Shown piece by piece: positions 1-11,337 of a stretch of 57,960 bases of DNA. Below the pieces are notes generated by a model. The model was not told where the DNA came from and searched no databases. It was given only the letters and a program-made list of their open reading frames with translations. Numbering within the stretch: position 1 is the stretch's first letter; every line of letters begins with the position of its first letter. Source of the DNA: Pseudomonas amygdali (GTDB lineage Bacteria > Pseudomonadota > Gammaproteobacteria > Pseudomonadales > Pseudomonadaceae); assembly GCF_002699855.1 (NCBI RefSeq), contig NZ_LKBW01000113.1, positions 1 to 57,960 of the forward strand. The letters are read 5' to 3'. The translations under genes and the position numbers were made by a program.

Positions 1-81
1 TAACGGCCTGAGTCCTGTGGAATTCAGGATGCAGGCCGCCAAGGCAGCGTAAGTGGATAATTGTCCAACCTTCGGGGGGCA
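1..81 (+). mobile_element. 3' end of an IS3-family insertion sequence (partial)
   Basis: The window opens inside a reading frame whose last residues are NGLSPVEFRMQAAKAA, ending at TAA (50-52). The NGLSPVEF-type ending is typical of the OrfB transposase (DDE integrase) of IS3-family elements. About 10 bases later comes TGTCCAACC-TTC-GGGGGGCA (63-81), which looks like the terminal inverted repeat of IS3/IS51-group elements. Only the tail is visible, so the catalytic domain, the other end and the target duplication cannot be checked. The dispersed repeat cluster starts right after it. The family call rests on a short peptide and one terminus. Confidence 0.6.
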
Positions 82-460
82 TACCAGAGCATGGGAACGA
101 AATGACCCGAAAGACTATCGTGCCCATGCTCTGCGTGGGCATGCCGTTCTGAACGCTCCGGGTCCGATCCTGACGGTGCAGCGCGGCACAGATCTGTGAC
201 GCAGAGCGTCACTCAAGGCATTCCCACGCTGGAGCGTGCGGAACGATAGGTGTCCGCAAGATCACCATCGTGCCCATGCTCGGCGTGGGCATGCCGTTCT
301 GGACGCTCCGCGTCCGATCCTGACCTCACTGGAGCATTTGGAACGATAGGCGTCCGCAAGATCACCATCGTGCCCATGCTCCGCGTGGGCATGCCGTTCT
401 GGACGCTCTGCGTCCTCCTGACTGCGTTGTGCGTCAGGAACGTCGAGGTGTGAGAAGCGA
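82..460. repeat. Cluster of dispersed palindromic repeats, three copies
   Basis: Three partial or complete copies of one element lie in tandem. The first (about 117-249) is a large imperfect palindrome: it opens TATCGTGCCCATGCTCTGCG and closes with GGAGCGTGCGGAACGATA, so its ends are reverse complements. The second (about 266-350) is a shorter internally deleted version, and the third (about 366-446) is a half copy. A further fragment (GAGCATGGGAACGA) sits at 87-100. Related copies occur at 12625-12860 and 16655-16835. I see no gene here; the short open frames are by-products of the repeats. Confidence 0.75.
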
Positions 461-470
461 AGATTCGCGT

Positions 471-509
471 CCAACAAAAAGCCCGCATCGCTGCGGGCTT
501 TTTTGTTGG
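471..509. terminator. Bidirectional rho-independent terminator after pqiC
   Basis: CCAACAAAAAGCCCGCA (471-487) and TGCGGGCTTTTTTGTTGG (492-509) form a long stem around a TCGC loop, with an A-tract on one side and a T-tract on the other. It lies 8 bases beyond the stop of the minus-strand lipoprotein gene, so it can end that transcript. On the plus strand it could also stop transcription entering from the repeat and IS region. Confidence 0.85.
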
Positions 510-516
510 GCCAACC

Positions 517-1215
517 CTAGAAGCGGAACACATCAAGATCGGTACGTATGGGCGAGGCCATTGGAATTCTTGGTTTGTCAGGCTCTTTGGCCTTGGCGAC
601 CGGGGGCTTTTTCGGTTCTTCGATCGGCTGCCAGGAAATCGGCTTGATCGCAGTACTGACCTGATCGGCCAGGCGTTGCAACAGCATGCCCTGGGCCTTG
701 ACCTGGTCGGCGGAGCTGCCGGCATGGACCTGTTCAAGGTGCACCAGTCGGCTGTCACGAACATGACCTTTACGGTCCAGAAGACGCCATTGCGCATCCA
801 GAACGGCAGGCTGTTTGGCACCGGAGTCCAGACGGGTGATCGACAGTACGACCTGAACGTCCGGTGTGAAGTTGGCAACCGCAGGCGCCATGACGACACG
901 CTGGCTGTCCAACTTCCAGGCCAGCTGACGCAAGAGCAACTGGTCGATATCCGAAGACAGATTGCCCGCCCAGCGCCCGTCTGGCGATGCGGTCAAAGTG
1001 CCGTCAGGCTGGCGTTGCAGCAGGGTTTCGCGTTGCAGATAGTCGGCCACCGAAACAGGACCCAGCAATACTGCCAGACCACTACTCTGTTTCGGCTGAC
1101 CAGGCTCACCGCTATCGAGCTGATAAAGCGCGGTCGGCTGGCGCACACTGCAACCAGCCAGACCCAAAACGCCAGTCATCAGCAAGATCAGGGGAAGGCG
1201 TAGAAAATTCATCAT
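517..1215 (-). CDS. pqiC: PqiC-family lipoprotein (ABC-type transport auxiliary)
   Basis: A 232-residue outer-membrane lipoprotein precursor. The signal peptide has a lipobox LAGC with the lipidated Cys near residue 22. The body matches the PqiC/YmbA (DUF330, ABC_trans_aux) family: YQLDSGEPG after the lipobox, then the conserved core with LLGPVSVADYLQR and WRLLDRKGHV. In other bacteria PqiC works with PqiA and PqiB, an MCE-type bridge moving lipids between the membranes, but neither lies nearby. It sits alone downstream of parC with its own terminator, so its partner must be encoded elsewhere or it acts differently. The first two codons are both ATG, so the start may be 1215 or 1212. The C-terminus is Pro/Lys-rich. 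Family call firm; function inferred. Confidence 0.8.
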   Translation of the reverse strand: MMNFLRLPLILLMTGVLGLAGCSVRQPTALYQLDSGEPGQPKQSSGLAVLLGPVSVADYLQRETLLQRQPDGTLTASPDGRWAGNLSSDIDQLLLRQLAWKLDSQRVVMAPAVANFTPDVQVVLSITRLDSGAKQPAVLDAQWRLLDRKGHVRDSRLVHLEQVHAGSSADQVKAQGMLLQRLADQVSTAIKPISWQPIEEPKKPPVAKAKEPDKPRIPMASPIRTDLDVFRF

Positions 1216-1395
1216 CCCATCCAGGTGGCCGCCCCGAGGCAGGCCACAGTATAAGTACTTTCAAGACCCATGCAGGCACTGAGCCACGCATGCACCCCAA
1301 GACCCCATATCATCCGTGAATATGCATCATGACTCCAGCGATTATGCATCGTACTTCATGGCAAAACGAAGAACGCTGGTGCAAGATCAATGTTT

Positions 1396-3651
1396 TTAGC
1401 TATTTTCCACCAATAACGCGTCTACGCGCTGGAAGCCTCTTGGCAATTTATTGCCACGTCGGCCCCGCTCCCCCTTGTAATGTTCAAGGTCTTCAGGTTT
1501 AAGCGACAGCGTTCGCTTGCCCGCCTGGAGTACCAGCGTCGCGCCCTGCGCAATCACCGCCAGATCGGTCACATATTCTTCTCGGCTGGCTACCCGCTCA
1601 CCCGGAATACCGATGATCTTGTTGCCTTTGCCTTTGCCCAACTGCGGCAAATCGCTGATCTTGAACACCAGCAGGCGGCCTTCGGTGGTCACCGCTGCCA
1701 GCCAGTTCTGTTCACGGTCGGGCACCGGCCGAGGCAAGATGACTTTTGCCCAGTTCGGCAAGCTCAGCAACGCCTTGCCCGCCTTGTTCTTGGCCTGCAG
1801 GTCTTCGCCTTTGACGATAAACCCATAACCGGCATCCGAAGCGATCACATACAGCGCGTCATCTTCGGGCATCAATACGCACTCGAACGTCGCACCCGGT
1901 GGCGGTTGCAGTTTACCGGTCAACGGCTCGCCCTGGCCTCGTGCAGATGGCAGGGTGTGTGCTGCCACCGAATAGCTGCGCCCGGTCGAGTCGATGAACA
2001 CGGCGAACTGATTTGAGCGGCCGATGGACGACGTCTTGAAACCATCCCCTGCTTTGTAGGAAAGCCCGGTGGCATCAATATCGTGGCCTTTGGCGCAACG
2101 CACCCAGCCTTTTTCCGAAAGCACGACAGTTACCGGCTCGGTGGGCATCAATTCGTTTTCAGACAGCGCCTTGGCTTCGGCACGGGCAACAATCGGCGAA
2201 CGACGGTCGTCACCATAGGTTTCAGCGTCGGCGATCAGTTCGGCACGGACCAGCTTGCGCAGTTTGGACTCACTGCCCAGCAGCGCCAGAAGCTTGGCCT
2301 GCTCTTTGCGCAGGGCATCCTGCTCGCTGCGCAGCTTCATCTCTTCCAGACGCGCCAACTGACGCAGACGGGTATCGAGGATGTAGTCCGCCTGGATTTC
2401 CGACAGGCCAAAGCGTGCAATCAGTTCCGCCTTGGGATGTTCGGCGGTGCGGATGATGTGGATCACTTCATCCAGGTTCAGGTAAGCCGTGAGCAGACCG
2501 TCCAACAGGTGCAGACGATGCTCGACCTTGTCCAGACGAAACTGCAGACGACGACGCACAGTACCGATGCGGAACGTCAGCCATTCGCCGAGCAGTGTCT
2601 TGAGATTCTTGAGCTGCGGCTTGCCATCCAGACCGATGATGTTGATGTTCACCCGATAGCTGGACTCCAGTTCGGTGGTCGCGAACAAATGCTGCATCAG
2701 CTCGTCCAGCTCAACCCGGTTGGAGCGCGGAATGATCACGATACGACAAGGGTTTTCGTGGTCAGACTCGTCACGCAGGTCGGCAACCATCGGCAGCTTC
2801 TTGGCCTGCATCTGCGCGGCGATCTGCTCCAGCACCTTGGCACCGGATACCTGATGCGGCAGTGAAGTCACGACAATGTCGCCATCTTCAATGCGGTACA
2901 CGGCCCGCATGCGCACCGAACCGCGCCCGGTCTCGTAGATTTTCAGCAGGTCGGCACGCGGCGTGATGATTTCCGCTTCGGTCGGATAGTCCGGCCCCAG
3001 AATGTGCTCGCACAGTTCCGGAACCGTGGCCTTGGGGTCGTCCAGCAGATGAACGCAGGCGCTGGCGACTTCGCGCAGGTTATGTGGCGGCACGTCGGTG
3101 GCCATACCGACGGCAATGCCGGTGGTGCCATTGAGCAGGATGTTCGGCAAACGCGCCGGCAGCACGGCCGGTTCGTCCAGTGTGCCGTCAAAGTTCGGCA
3201 CCCAGTCAGCCGTGCCCTGGCCCAGTTCGCTGAGCAGGACTTCGGAATAGCGCGATAGGCGCGCTTCGGTGTAACGCATGGCCGCGAAGGACTTGGGATC
3301 ATCCGGCGCACCCCAGTTACCCTGCCCGTCCACCAGCGTGTAGCGGTAGCTGAACGGCTGGGCCATCAGCACCATCGCTTCGTAGCAGGCCGAGTCGCCG
3401 TGCGGGTGGAATTTGCCGAGTACGTCGCCGACGGTACGCGCCGATTTCTTGTGCTTGGCGTCAGCCCCAAGGCCCAGTTCGCTCATCGCGTAGATGATGC
3501 GCCGCTGAACAGGCTTCAGGCCGTCCCCGATATGCGGCAAGGCACGGTCCATGATCACGTACATGGAGTAGTTGAGGTAGGCCTGTTCGGTGAAGTCAGC
3601 CAGTGATCGGCGTTCTACACCATCCAGGCTGAGGTCAAGGGAGTCGCTCAT
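1396..3651 (-). CDS. parC: DNA topoisomerase IV subunit A
   Basis: ParC, the breaking-rejoining subunit of topoisomerase IV, which decatenates daughter chromosomes. The 751-residue protein starts [11 protein letters not shown]; a longer open frame upstream (to 3714) is discounted because GAGG lies just before 3651 and family members begin here. The catalytic tyrosine is Tyr127 in [11 protein letters not shown]. The quinolone-resistance region [11 protein letters not shown] has the susceptible-type Ser87 and Glu91. The C-terminal half holds the beta-pinwheel DNA-wrapping domain. It starts 10 bases after the retropepsin gene and is probably co-transcribed with parE, from which two small genes separate it. 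Confidence 0.98.
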   Translation of the reverse strand: MSDSLDLSLDGVERRSLADFTEQAYLNYSMYVIMDRALPHIGDGLKPVQRRIIYAMSELGLGADAKHKKSARTVGDVLGKFHPHGDSACYEAMVLMAQPFSYRYTLVDGQGNWGAPDDPKSFAAMRYTEARLSRYSEVLLSELGQGTADWVPNFDGTLDEPAVLPARLPNILLNGTTGIAVGMATDVPPHNLREVASACVHLLDDPKATVPELCEHILGPDYPTEAEIITPRADLLKIYETGRGSVRMRAVYRIEDGDIVVTSLPHQVSGAKVLEQIAAQMQAKKLPMVADLRDESDHENPCRIVIIPRSNRVELDELMQHLFATTELESSYRVNINIIGLDGKPQLKNLKTLLGEWLTFRIGTVRRRLQFRLDKVEHRLHLLDGLLTAYLNLDEVIHIIRTAEHPKAELIARFGLSEIQADYILDTRLRQLARLEEMKLRSEQDALRKEQAKLLALLGSESKLRKLVRAELIADAETYGDDRRSPIVARAEAKALSENELMPTEPVTVVLSEKGWVRCAKGHDIDATGLSYKAGDGFKTSSIGRSNQFAVFIDSTGRSYSVAAHTLPSARGQGEPLTGKLQPPPGATFECVLMPEDDALYVIASDAGYGFIVKGEDLQAKNKAGKALLSLPNWAKVILPRPVPDREQNWLAAVTTEGRLLVFKISDLPQLGKGKGNKIIGIPGERVASREEYVTDLAVIAQGATLVLQAGKRTLSLKPEDLEHYKGERGRRGNKLPRGFQRVDALLVENS

Positions 3652-3661
3652 GCGGGCCTCA

Positions 3662-4191
3662 TTATTTCGTTGACTGGCGCAGCAGCAAGTTGCCGCCACG
3701 CTGTGTGAATTCAAGTTGTTTCATGGCGCTCATGCCAAGCAGCACCTGCTCACCGTCCAGACCGGGTGCCACCAGAGCACGCACATTGGTCAGGACAATA
3801 TCGCCCAGTTGCAAGCGGTCTAGCGTGGTCCGAAAACCCTGGCTGTTGCCATTGGCCGTGCTGACTGTGACCGCAAAGCCGCGTTTCAGGCCCAGGCTGT
3901 CAGCCATATCACCGGGTACAGCCACGTCGGTCGCCCCGGTGTCGATCATGAACTCTACCGTCCGGCCGTTTATCTGGCCGGTACTGACAAAGTGCCCCTG
4001 ACGATTACCCGCCAGTTGCACTTCGATGTATCCGTCACCGTGTTGCGAAGCAACCACCGTATTAGGGTTCTGCTGCTTGTCTTCCCAACTGCCGAAAAAG
4101 CGCGTCGCCAGAAACAGGCCAGCAGCCCAGGCCACGATCATTAATATCTTGCCAGCGCGCTTGCCGGGTTGCGGTTGATTCGCGGGCTGGC

Positions 4192-4195
<4 letters not shown>
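3662..4195 (-). CDS. Membrane-anchored retropepsin-like aspartic protease
   Basis: A 177-residue protein with one N-terminal membrane helix (about residues 17-33) and a periplasmic retropepsin fold. The active-site motif is [13 protein letters not shown] with catalytic Asp85 in DTG, and the second retropepsin hallmark, a hydrophobic pair before Gly, is seen in [13 protein letters not shown]. Proteins of this size (TIGR02281 family, clan AA) carry one DTG and would work as dimers. Its start overlaps the stop of the upstream gene by 4 bases (ATGA), and parC begins 10 bases after its stop, so it is part of the parE-parC transcript. Substrate unknown. Confidence 0.85.
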
Positions 4196-7079
<2,884 letters not shown>

Positions 7080-7146
7080 TTATCAATCTTTCATGGAATT
7101 TCGGGGGTTCAATGTTCTTGCATTCAGTAGGCCGGGCATCGATCGC

Positions 7147-7764
7147 CTATAGCGCCGACAGGTCGATCTTCTGCAACAGATCGGGGGCAAACCCGGCAAA
7201 GCTCAACAACGCTGGCATTTGCTCGGCAAAACCCTGAAAACTGTGGTCGCCGCCCGCCTGAATGCGCAAGGCACAGGCCCGGTAAAACTTCTCGGCGCGA
7301 CGATAATCAAGGGTCTCGTCACCGGTCTGCAACCACACCTGAAACTGCTGCGGGTCCTGGGGAGCAGGAACCTCCAGCTCGGCCAGTGCCTGAATATGGT
7401 CTTCGGTCAACTGCCACTGCTCGCCGGTGTACAGGTTCTGCTGCACGCCGAGAAACCCGTCAAACAGCTGATGCGGGTTGACTGCCGGGTTGATCAGCAC
7501 CGCCTTGAGGCCATGCTGCTGCGCCAAATGAGTCGCATAGTAGCCGCCGAGCGAGCTGCCGACCAGTAATGGCCGTCCCAGCTCCTTTATAGCGGTTTCA
7601 AGCTGCCCCATAGCCTGACGCGGATGGTGATGCAGTTCAGGGACTTGCAGACGATCAGCCAGACCCAATGACTTCATCAGCGCGGCCGACTGACAGGCCT
7701 TTCTCGACAGGGCCGAGCTGTTCAAGCCATGGATGTATAGCAGTGAAGGTGTGTCGCTCGTCAC
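7147..7764 (-). CDS. yqiA: YqiA/YcfP-family alpha/beta-hydrolase (esterase)
   Basis: A 205-residue alpha/beta-hydrolase. The N-terminal LLYIHGLNSS strand-loop is the oxyanion region and GSSLGGYYAT carries the nucleophile Ser71. The histidine GGDHSFQGF near the C-terminus completes the triad, with an acidic residue in LQTGDETLDY. E. coli YqiA is an esterase acting on short acyl esters. The start codon is GTG (7762-7764) with GGGAG seven bases upstream. It lies between cpdA and parE on the same strand, an order shared with E. coli (parE-yqiA-cpdA). Confidence 0.9.
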   Translation of the reverse strand: MTSDTPSLLYIHGLNSSALSRKACQSAALMKSLGLADRLQVPELHHHPRQAMGQLETAIKELGRPLLVGSSLGGYYATHLAQQHGLKAVLINPAVNPHQLFDGFLGVQQNLYTGEQWQLTEDHIQALAELEVPAPQDPQQFQVWLQTGDETLDYRRAEKFYRACALRIQAGGDHSFQGFAEQMPALLSFAGFAPDLLQKIDLSAL

Positions 7765-7852
7765 GCTGTCGCTCCCGAGTGCAAGGCAAAGCCGTGTAGT
7801 TTACAGGGACTTACGCTACAACACCTCACTGGAAACGTGTCCGCCCGCTCAT

Positions 7853-8659
7853 TCAGTAGCCGGTGCCGCCGTAATCGACTTCGAACTCCATGCCGACCAC
7901 TCGGGAAACAGCGGTTTCCAGCCGTCCGTCGTCATGCAGTCGCAGCCAGCGATAGCCCGGTGCCGTGGTGTCCACCTTGAAATCGGCACTGCCCGGCGCG
8001 AACTGAATGCAGGTCGAGGGCGACGCCAGCAGGCGCACGCCGTTACGCATCTGGTCGAACTCCTGATGTACATGCCCCCACAATACGGCCCGAACCTGCG
8101 GGAATCGATCCAGCACCGCAAACAACGCGTCAGCATTGCGCAGACCGATGGGTGCCATCCATTCACAGCCGATGGCCACCGGGTGGTGATGCAGGCAAAC
8201 CAGATGATGCCGGTCAGGCGCTTCGCTCAGGGACTGCTCCAGCAACAGCAATTGCCCAGCGGCCAGAAAACCTGGCACCGAACCGGGCACTGCCGAATCC
8301 AGCAGTGTCACCCGCCACCGGCCGATGTTGATGATCGGCTCAAGCAGCCCTTCAGCCTGTGCGACATGCTCCATCTGCGGCAATTCATCATGATTACCGG
8401 CAAACCAGCGCGCGGGCGCGGCGATCTGCGTACTTATCCGGCGAAACGCTTCGTAAGACTCGACACTGCCATCCTGGGAGATATCCCCGCTTGCAACCAC
8501 AAGATCAACCTGCGGCTGCTCGGCGAGGACCAGATCAACGACTTTTTCCAGACTGTCGCGGGTACTCATACCCAACAACGCCCCGTCCGTCTCGGCGAAC
8601 AGGTGGCTGTCGGATATCTGCACCAGCAAAACTGACGATGAAGGGGCTGCGCTTGGCAA
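7853..8659 (-). CDS. cpdA: 3',5'-cyclic-AMP phosphodiesterase CpdA
   Basis: A 268-residue class III cyclic nucleotide phosphodiesterase of the calcineurin-like fold. The dinuclear metal site is visible as ISDSHLF (Asp17, His19), SGDISQDG, AGNHDE, CLHHHP and GHVHQEF. It hydrolyses cAMP to AMP and so sets the level of Vfr/Crp signalling. The start is TTG (8657-8659), supported by GGGAG six bases upstream and by the lack of an ATG before the DSH motif. In P. aeruginosa cpdA is under Vfr-cAMP feedback; I did not find a clear CRP/Vfr site here. yqiA follows 88 bases downstream. Confidence 0.95.
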   Translation of the reverse strand: MPSAAPSSSVLLVQISDSHLFAETDGALLGMSTRDSLEKVVDLVLAEQPQVDLVVASGDISQDGSVESYEAFRRISTQIAAPARWFAGNHDELPQMEHVAQAEGLLEPIINIGRWRVTLLDSAVPGSVPGFLAAGQLLLLEQSLSEAPDRHHLVCLHHHPVAIGCEWMAPIGLRNADALFAVLDRFPQVRAVLWGHVHQEFDQMRNGVRLLASPSTCIQFAPGSADFKVDTTAPGYRWLRLHDDGRLETAVSRVVGMEFEVDYGGTGY

Positions 8660-8746
8660 GACCGTCTCCCAGAGAGGATTCAGCGCGATTATGTGACGTG
8701 GCAGCGGGCGGGTAAACCGGGAATGTGAGCGCAGACGAGCATTTGG

Positions 8747-9125
8747 TCACATTTGCTGATTTGCTCGGTGCTTGAGCACAATTAAAGCAATAAGTCCGGC
8801 AGACACCATGCCCGCCAGTCCCGCACCCAAGAGATAGCTCAGCACCCGCTCATAAGGCATTCCAGGCCAGAGATATCCCGCCAACAAAAGCTCCAGGACA
8901 ACGCCAAGAATCATTCCTGCCAGCCAGTCCAGCCAGATGAACGATCCACGGCATGAGCCTCAAAGACAGAATACCGATGACCACTCCGGTAATGGCCGTA
9001 TATAGGAAGTGTTCCCAACGCAGAGCGCTGCCTGTCAGGGTTATCAACCCGAGATAGCTGAAAAGGCTGAGGGTGATTCCCGAGAAGCACGCTAACAGAC
9101 ATCGTGGGGTGCCCAAGTCACTCAT
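8747..9125 (-). pseudogene. Frameshifted small membrane protein gene
   Basis: The frame starting at the ATG at 9125 encodes a hydrophobic protein (CLLACFSGITLSLFSYLG, then AITGVVIGILSL) but turns into unlikely sequence after about 8940 (NDSWRCPGAF). The frame one base over continues as membrane protein from there: WLDWLAGMILGVVLELLL, then GAGLAGMVSAGLIALIVL, ending KHRANQQM and TGA (8747-8749). The span is 379 bases, one more than a multiple of three, so one extra base would explain the break; the short CTGG repeat at 8921-8940 is the likely place. Restored, it would be about 125 residues with four membrane helices. I do not recognise the family. Confidence 0.55.
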
Positions 9126-9243
9126 TCGTTATACCTGCAAATAAATTCAGGTCGAATGTAAGGCATGTGGTTTCAAATCCAAGGTGCCGGGGGATTTTCA
9201 GAAACCACCTACAAGACTGGAGCCTGCCCGCTGTCAGCTGCCG

Positions 9244-9345
9244 TCACTTATCGGTCAATCCGGTGTGGGATAAATACAGGGCGAAGCCAAGGAGCAGTAG
9301 TGCGATAACAATTGAAGAGGCGTTAACGCACTGCCTCAAACTCAT
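9244..9345 (-). CDS. Possible 33-residue single-span membrane peptide
   Basis: A small frame starts at ATG (9343-9345) inside the last codons of the DUF1249 gene and ends at TGA (9244-9246). It encodes MSLRQCVN, a hydrophobic stretch ASSIVIALLLLGFALYL and a short tail SHTGLTDK. The 23-base overlap in another frame would allow translational coupling. No good Shine-Dalgarno sequence is visible. A single hydrophobic stretch can arise by chance, so this is tentative; the family is unknown. Confidence 0.3.
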   Translation of the reverse strand: MSLRQCVNASSIVIALLLLGFALYLSHTGLTDK

Positions 9346-9775
9346 GCCCACACGCCAGGCAATGACTCAGCCACTCGCCCAGAAACAAATTGAGCTGGGC
9401 TTTTTCGTCCGGTTGATGCATGTCGGCGTTGGGATAGGGATAAATCCCGCGAAAGCGCCGCGCATGCTCGGCGCCGATGACTTCGGCCATGCGTGCGTCG
9501 TGGTATACCTGAACCTCGAGCACCGGCACCGGCAGCCATGGCAGGCTGTGCTCCTGGCGGACTTGCAGGGTGGTGGTGTACGGGCAGTCGAGCAATACTT
9601 CGACGGCCAGTACGCCCAGCATCTGGTCGCCCTGGGTGACGGCGACGCGGCGTGAGCGCTGTTCGTTGCGCATGTCGGGCAGCAGGCGCATCAGGCGCGC
9701 GTAGTTGGCCTCACACGCAGCCTGCAGTCCGGCAAGGTCGACACGGTAGCGCTCGCGCAATAGATTCACGACCAT
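9323..9775 (-). CDS. DUF1249 domain-containing protein
   Basis: A 150-residue protein of the DUF1249 (YqiB) family. It begins with the conserved helical region NYARLMRLLPDMRN and has the family sequence LEVQVYHDARMAEV and GIYPYPNADMHQPDEKAQLN near the C-terminus. It is soluble, without signal peptide or membrane helix, and its function is unknown. It overlaps the nudF stop by 10 bases. The nudF-yqiB-cpdA-yqiA-parE order is also found in E. coli, so this cluster is ancient. Confidence 0.9.
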   Translation of the reverse strand: MVVNLLRERYRVDLAGLQAACEANYARLMRLLPDMRNEQRSRRVAVTQGDQMLGVLAVEVLLDCPYTTTLQVRQEHSLPWLPVPVLEVQVYHDARMAEVIGAEHARRFRGIYPYPNADMHQPDEKAQLNLFLGEWLSHCLACGHEFEAVR

Positions 9776-10413
9776 AAACCCCTTATCTCCGCACTATTCA
9801 GCGCCAGCCATTGCAAGGCGATGATCGTCGACGCGTTTTTGATTGTTCCGTCTTTCATCGCCTGCATTGCGTCATCGAATGACCAGACCGTGACCCGGAT
9901 GTCTTCGCCTTCGGACTCAAGCCCGTGAATTCCGCCTGCCCCCTCACTGCTGCACTGCCCCAGGTACAAGTGAACAAACTCATTACTGCCACCTGGAGAA
10001 GGAAAGTATTTGGTGATGGGCCAAAGCGAGCGGAACACCAGTCCAGCTTCCTCCTCTGCCTCGCGATGAGCAACTTCTTCCGGCTGCTCATCCTTGTCGA
10101 TCAGCCCGGCGACCAGTTCGATCAGCCACGGGTTGCTGGTCTTTTCCATGGCACCCACACGAAACTGCTCGATGAGCACCACTTCGTCACGCTTGGCATC
10201 GTAAGGCAGTACGCAAACCGCATCGTGGCGAACGAAAAGCTCGCGGCTGATTTCCTTGCTCATGCCACCGTCGAACAGTTCGTGGCGCACATGCAGCTTG
10301 TCCAGCCTATAGAAGCCCTTGAAGCAGTTTTCACGCTGTATGGTTTCAAAAGCGCTTGGTGCAGATCGTGTGGTCTGGGTCATGGGTTTCTCGCTTGCCG
10401 CCGTTTTTGACAT
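9766..10413 (-). CDS. nudF: ADP-ribose pyrophosphatase (Nudix hydrolase)
   Basis: A 215-residue Nudix hydrolase that splits ADP-ribose into AMP and ribose 5-phosphate. The Nudix box runs Gly103, Glu109, then REAEEEAGL (117-125), a full match to GX5EX7REUXEEXGU. The N-terminal FKGFYRLDKLHVRHELFDGG and the EQFRVGA strand are typical of the ADPRase subfamily (TIGR00052). The start at 10413 has AGGA seven bases upstream; a start at 10383 (MTQTTRS) would also fit the family. It leads the nudF-DUF1249 pair. Confidence 0.93.
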   Translation of the reverse strand: MSKTAASEKPMTQTTRSAPSAFETIQRENCFKGFYRLDKLHVRHELFDGGMSKEISRELFVRHDAVCVLPYDAKRDEVVLIEQFRVGAMEKTSNPWLIELVAGLIDKDEQPEEVAHREAEEEAGLVFRSLWPITKYFPSPGGSNEFVHLYLGQCSSEGAGGIHGLESEGEDIRVTVWSFDDAMQAMKDGTIKNASTIIALQWLALNSAEIRGLWS

Positions 10414-10590
10414 CGGGCCATCCTAACGCGCATCGACGTTAAGATGCAGCCCCCTTGAAGATGCAGGGTAGACGGCCGGGACTTAAAACAATTCTAATCT
10501 GCCATGATCGAACCGAAGACGTTGTTTACAGTCCAACCAGCCTGCATACGCACAACGCAACCGCCTTTACTGACACTGCCAAGGATCAAC

Positions 10591-11337
10591 ATGTCGTTAT
10601 TGAGGATCACTTCACTGGCTTGCCTGGCCCTGTTGCTCGGCGCCTGCCAAAGCCTCTTCACGCCCAACATGCGCACACCGCTGCAAGTCCAGCGCGATGC
10701 CTCCGAGCTGATCAAGCCAGGCTGCACCACGGCGGACTGCCCGCTGGTGAACATCGATACCGTGCATTTTCCCGATGAGCCGCGATTGGACGCCATCGTC
10801 CAGAAGACCTTGCTGCAACTGACCGTTGCCGACAGCAGCGCCTCGCCGCCTGCGTCCATCAAAGCCTATCAGGAGCAGTTCCTGAGCCAGGCCCAGGGCC
10901 GTAACAGCAGTTATCTGCAAGCCAAGGTACGTGAGCAGCATGACGGTATCGTGGTTGTCGAACTTTCCAGTTATCTGGATACCGGTGGTGCCCACGGCAA
11001 CCCCGGCCGGGCGTTCATCAACTATTCGCGTCAGCAGCAGAAAGTCCTGACCCTGGCCGACATGATCATTCCGGGCAAGGAAAGCGAGTTCTGGCAGAAG
11101 GCCCAACTGGCCCACCAGGGTTGGCTGGTCTCGACCAAGATGAATGAAGACAGCGAGTTCATGAAGACCTGGCCGTTCAAGCGCACGCCACACATCGCGC
11201 TGACGTACGGCGCGGTGATCCTCAAGTACTCGGTGGATACCATCGCGCCGTATTCGATGGGTCACATCGAGCTGAAGGTTCCTTACCCTCAGCTCAATGG
11301 CATCCTCAAGCCGGAACTGTTCCCCGGTCGCGGTTGA
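10591..11337 (+). CDS. RsiV/DUF3298-family lipoprotein
   Basis: A 248-residue lipoprotein. The signal peptide LACLALLLGAC ends at a lipobox with Cys near residue 19. The body resembles DUF3298/DUF4163 (RsiV- and PdaC-like) proteins: SSYLDTGGAHGNPGRAFINY, then the VLTLADMIIPG segment, and the C-terminal VDTIAPYSMGHIELKVPYPQL. These domains bind ligands such as lysozyme in Gram-positives; the Pseudomonas role is unknown. The ATG at 10591 is preceded by AAGGA; an earlier in-frame ATG (10504) would spoil the signal peptide. Its 3' end overlaps the end of the opposite-strand cytX by 32 bases. Confidence 0.8.
   Translation: MSLLRITSLACLALLLGACQSLFTPNMRTPLQVQRDASELIKPGCTTADCPLVNIDTVHFPDEPRLDAIVQKTLLQLTVADSSASPPASIKAYQEQFLSQAQGRNSSYLQAKVREQHDGIVVVELSSYLDTGGAHGNPGRAFINYSRQQQKVLTLADMIIPGKESEFWQKAQLAHQGWLVSTKMNEDSEFMKTWPFKRTPHIALTYGAVILKYSVDTIAPYSMGHIELKVPYPQLNGILKPELFPGRG

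Noticed and set aside
82..460. CRISPR-like array
   Set aside because: The repeats are long imperfect palindromes of uneven length without unique spacers of constant size, and no cas gene is near.
82..477. Small proteins encoded in the repeat cluster at the left edge
   Set aside because: Their sequences are repeated copies of one another, produced by the repeats, without start signals.
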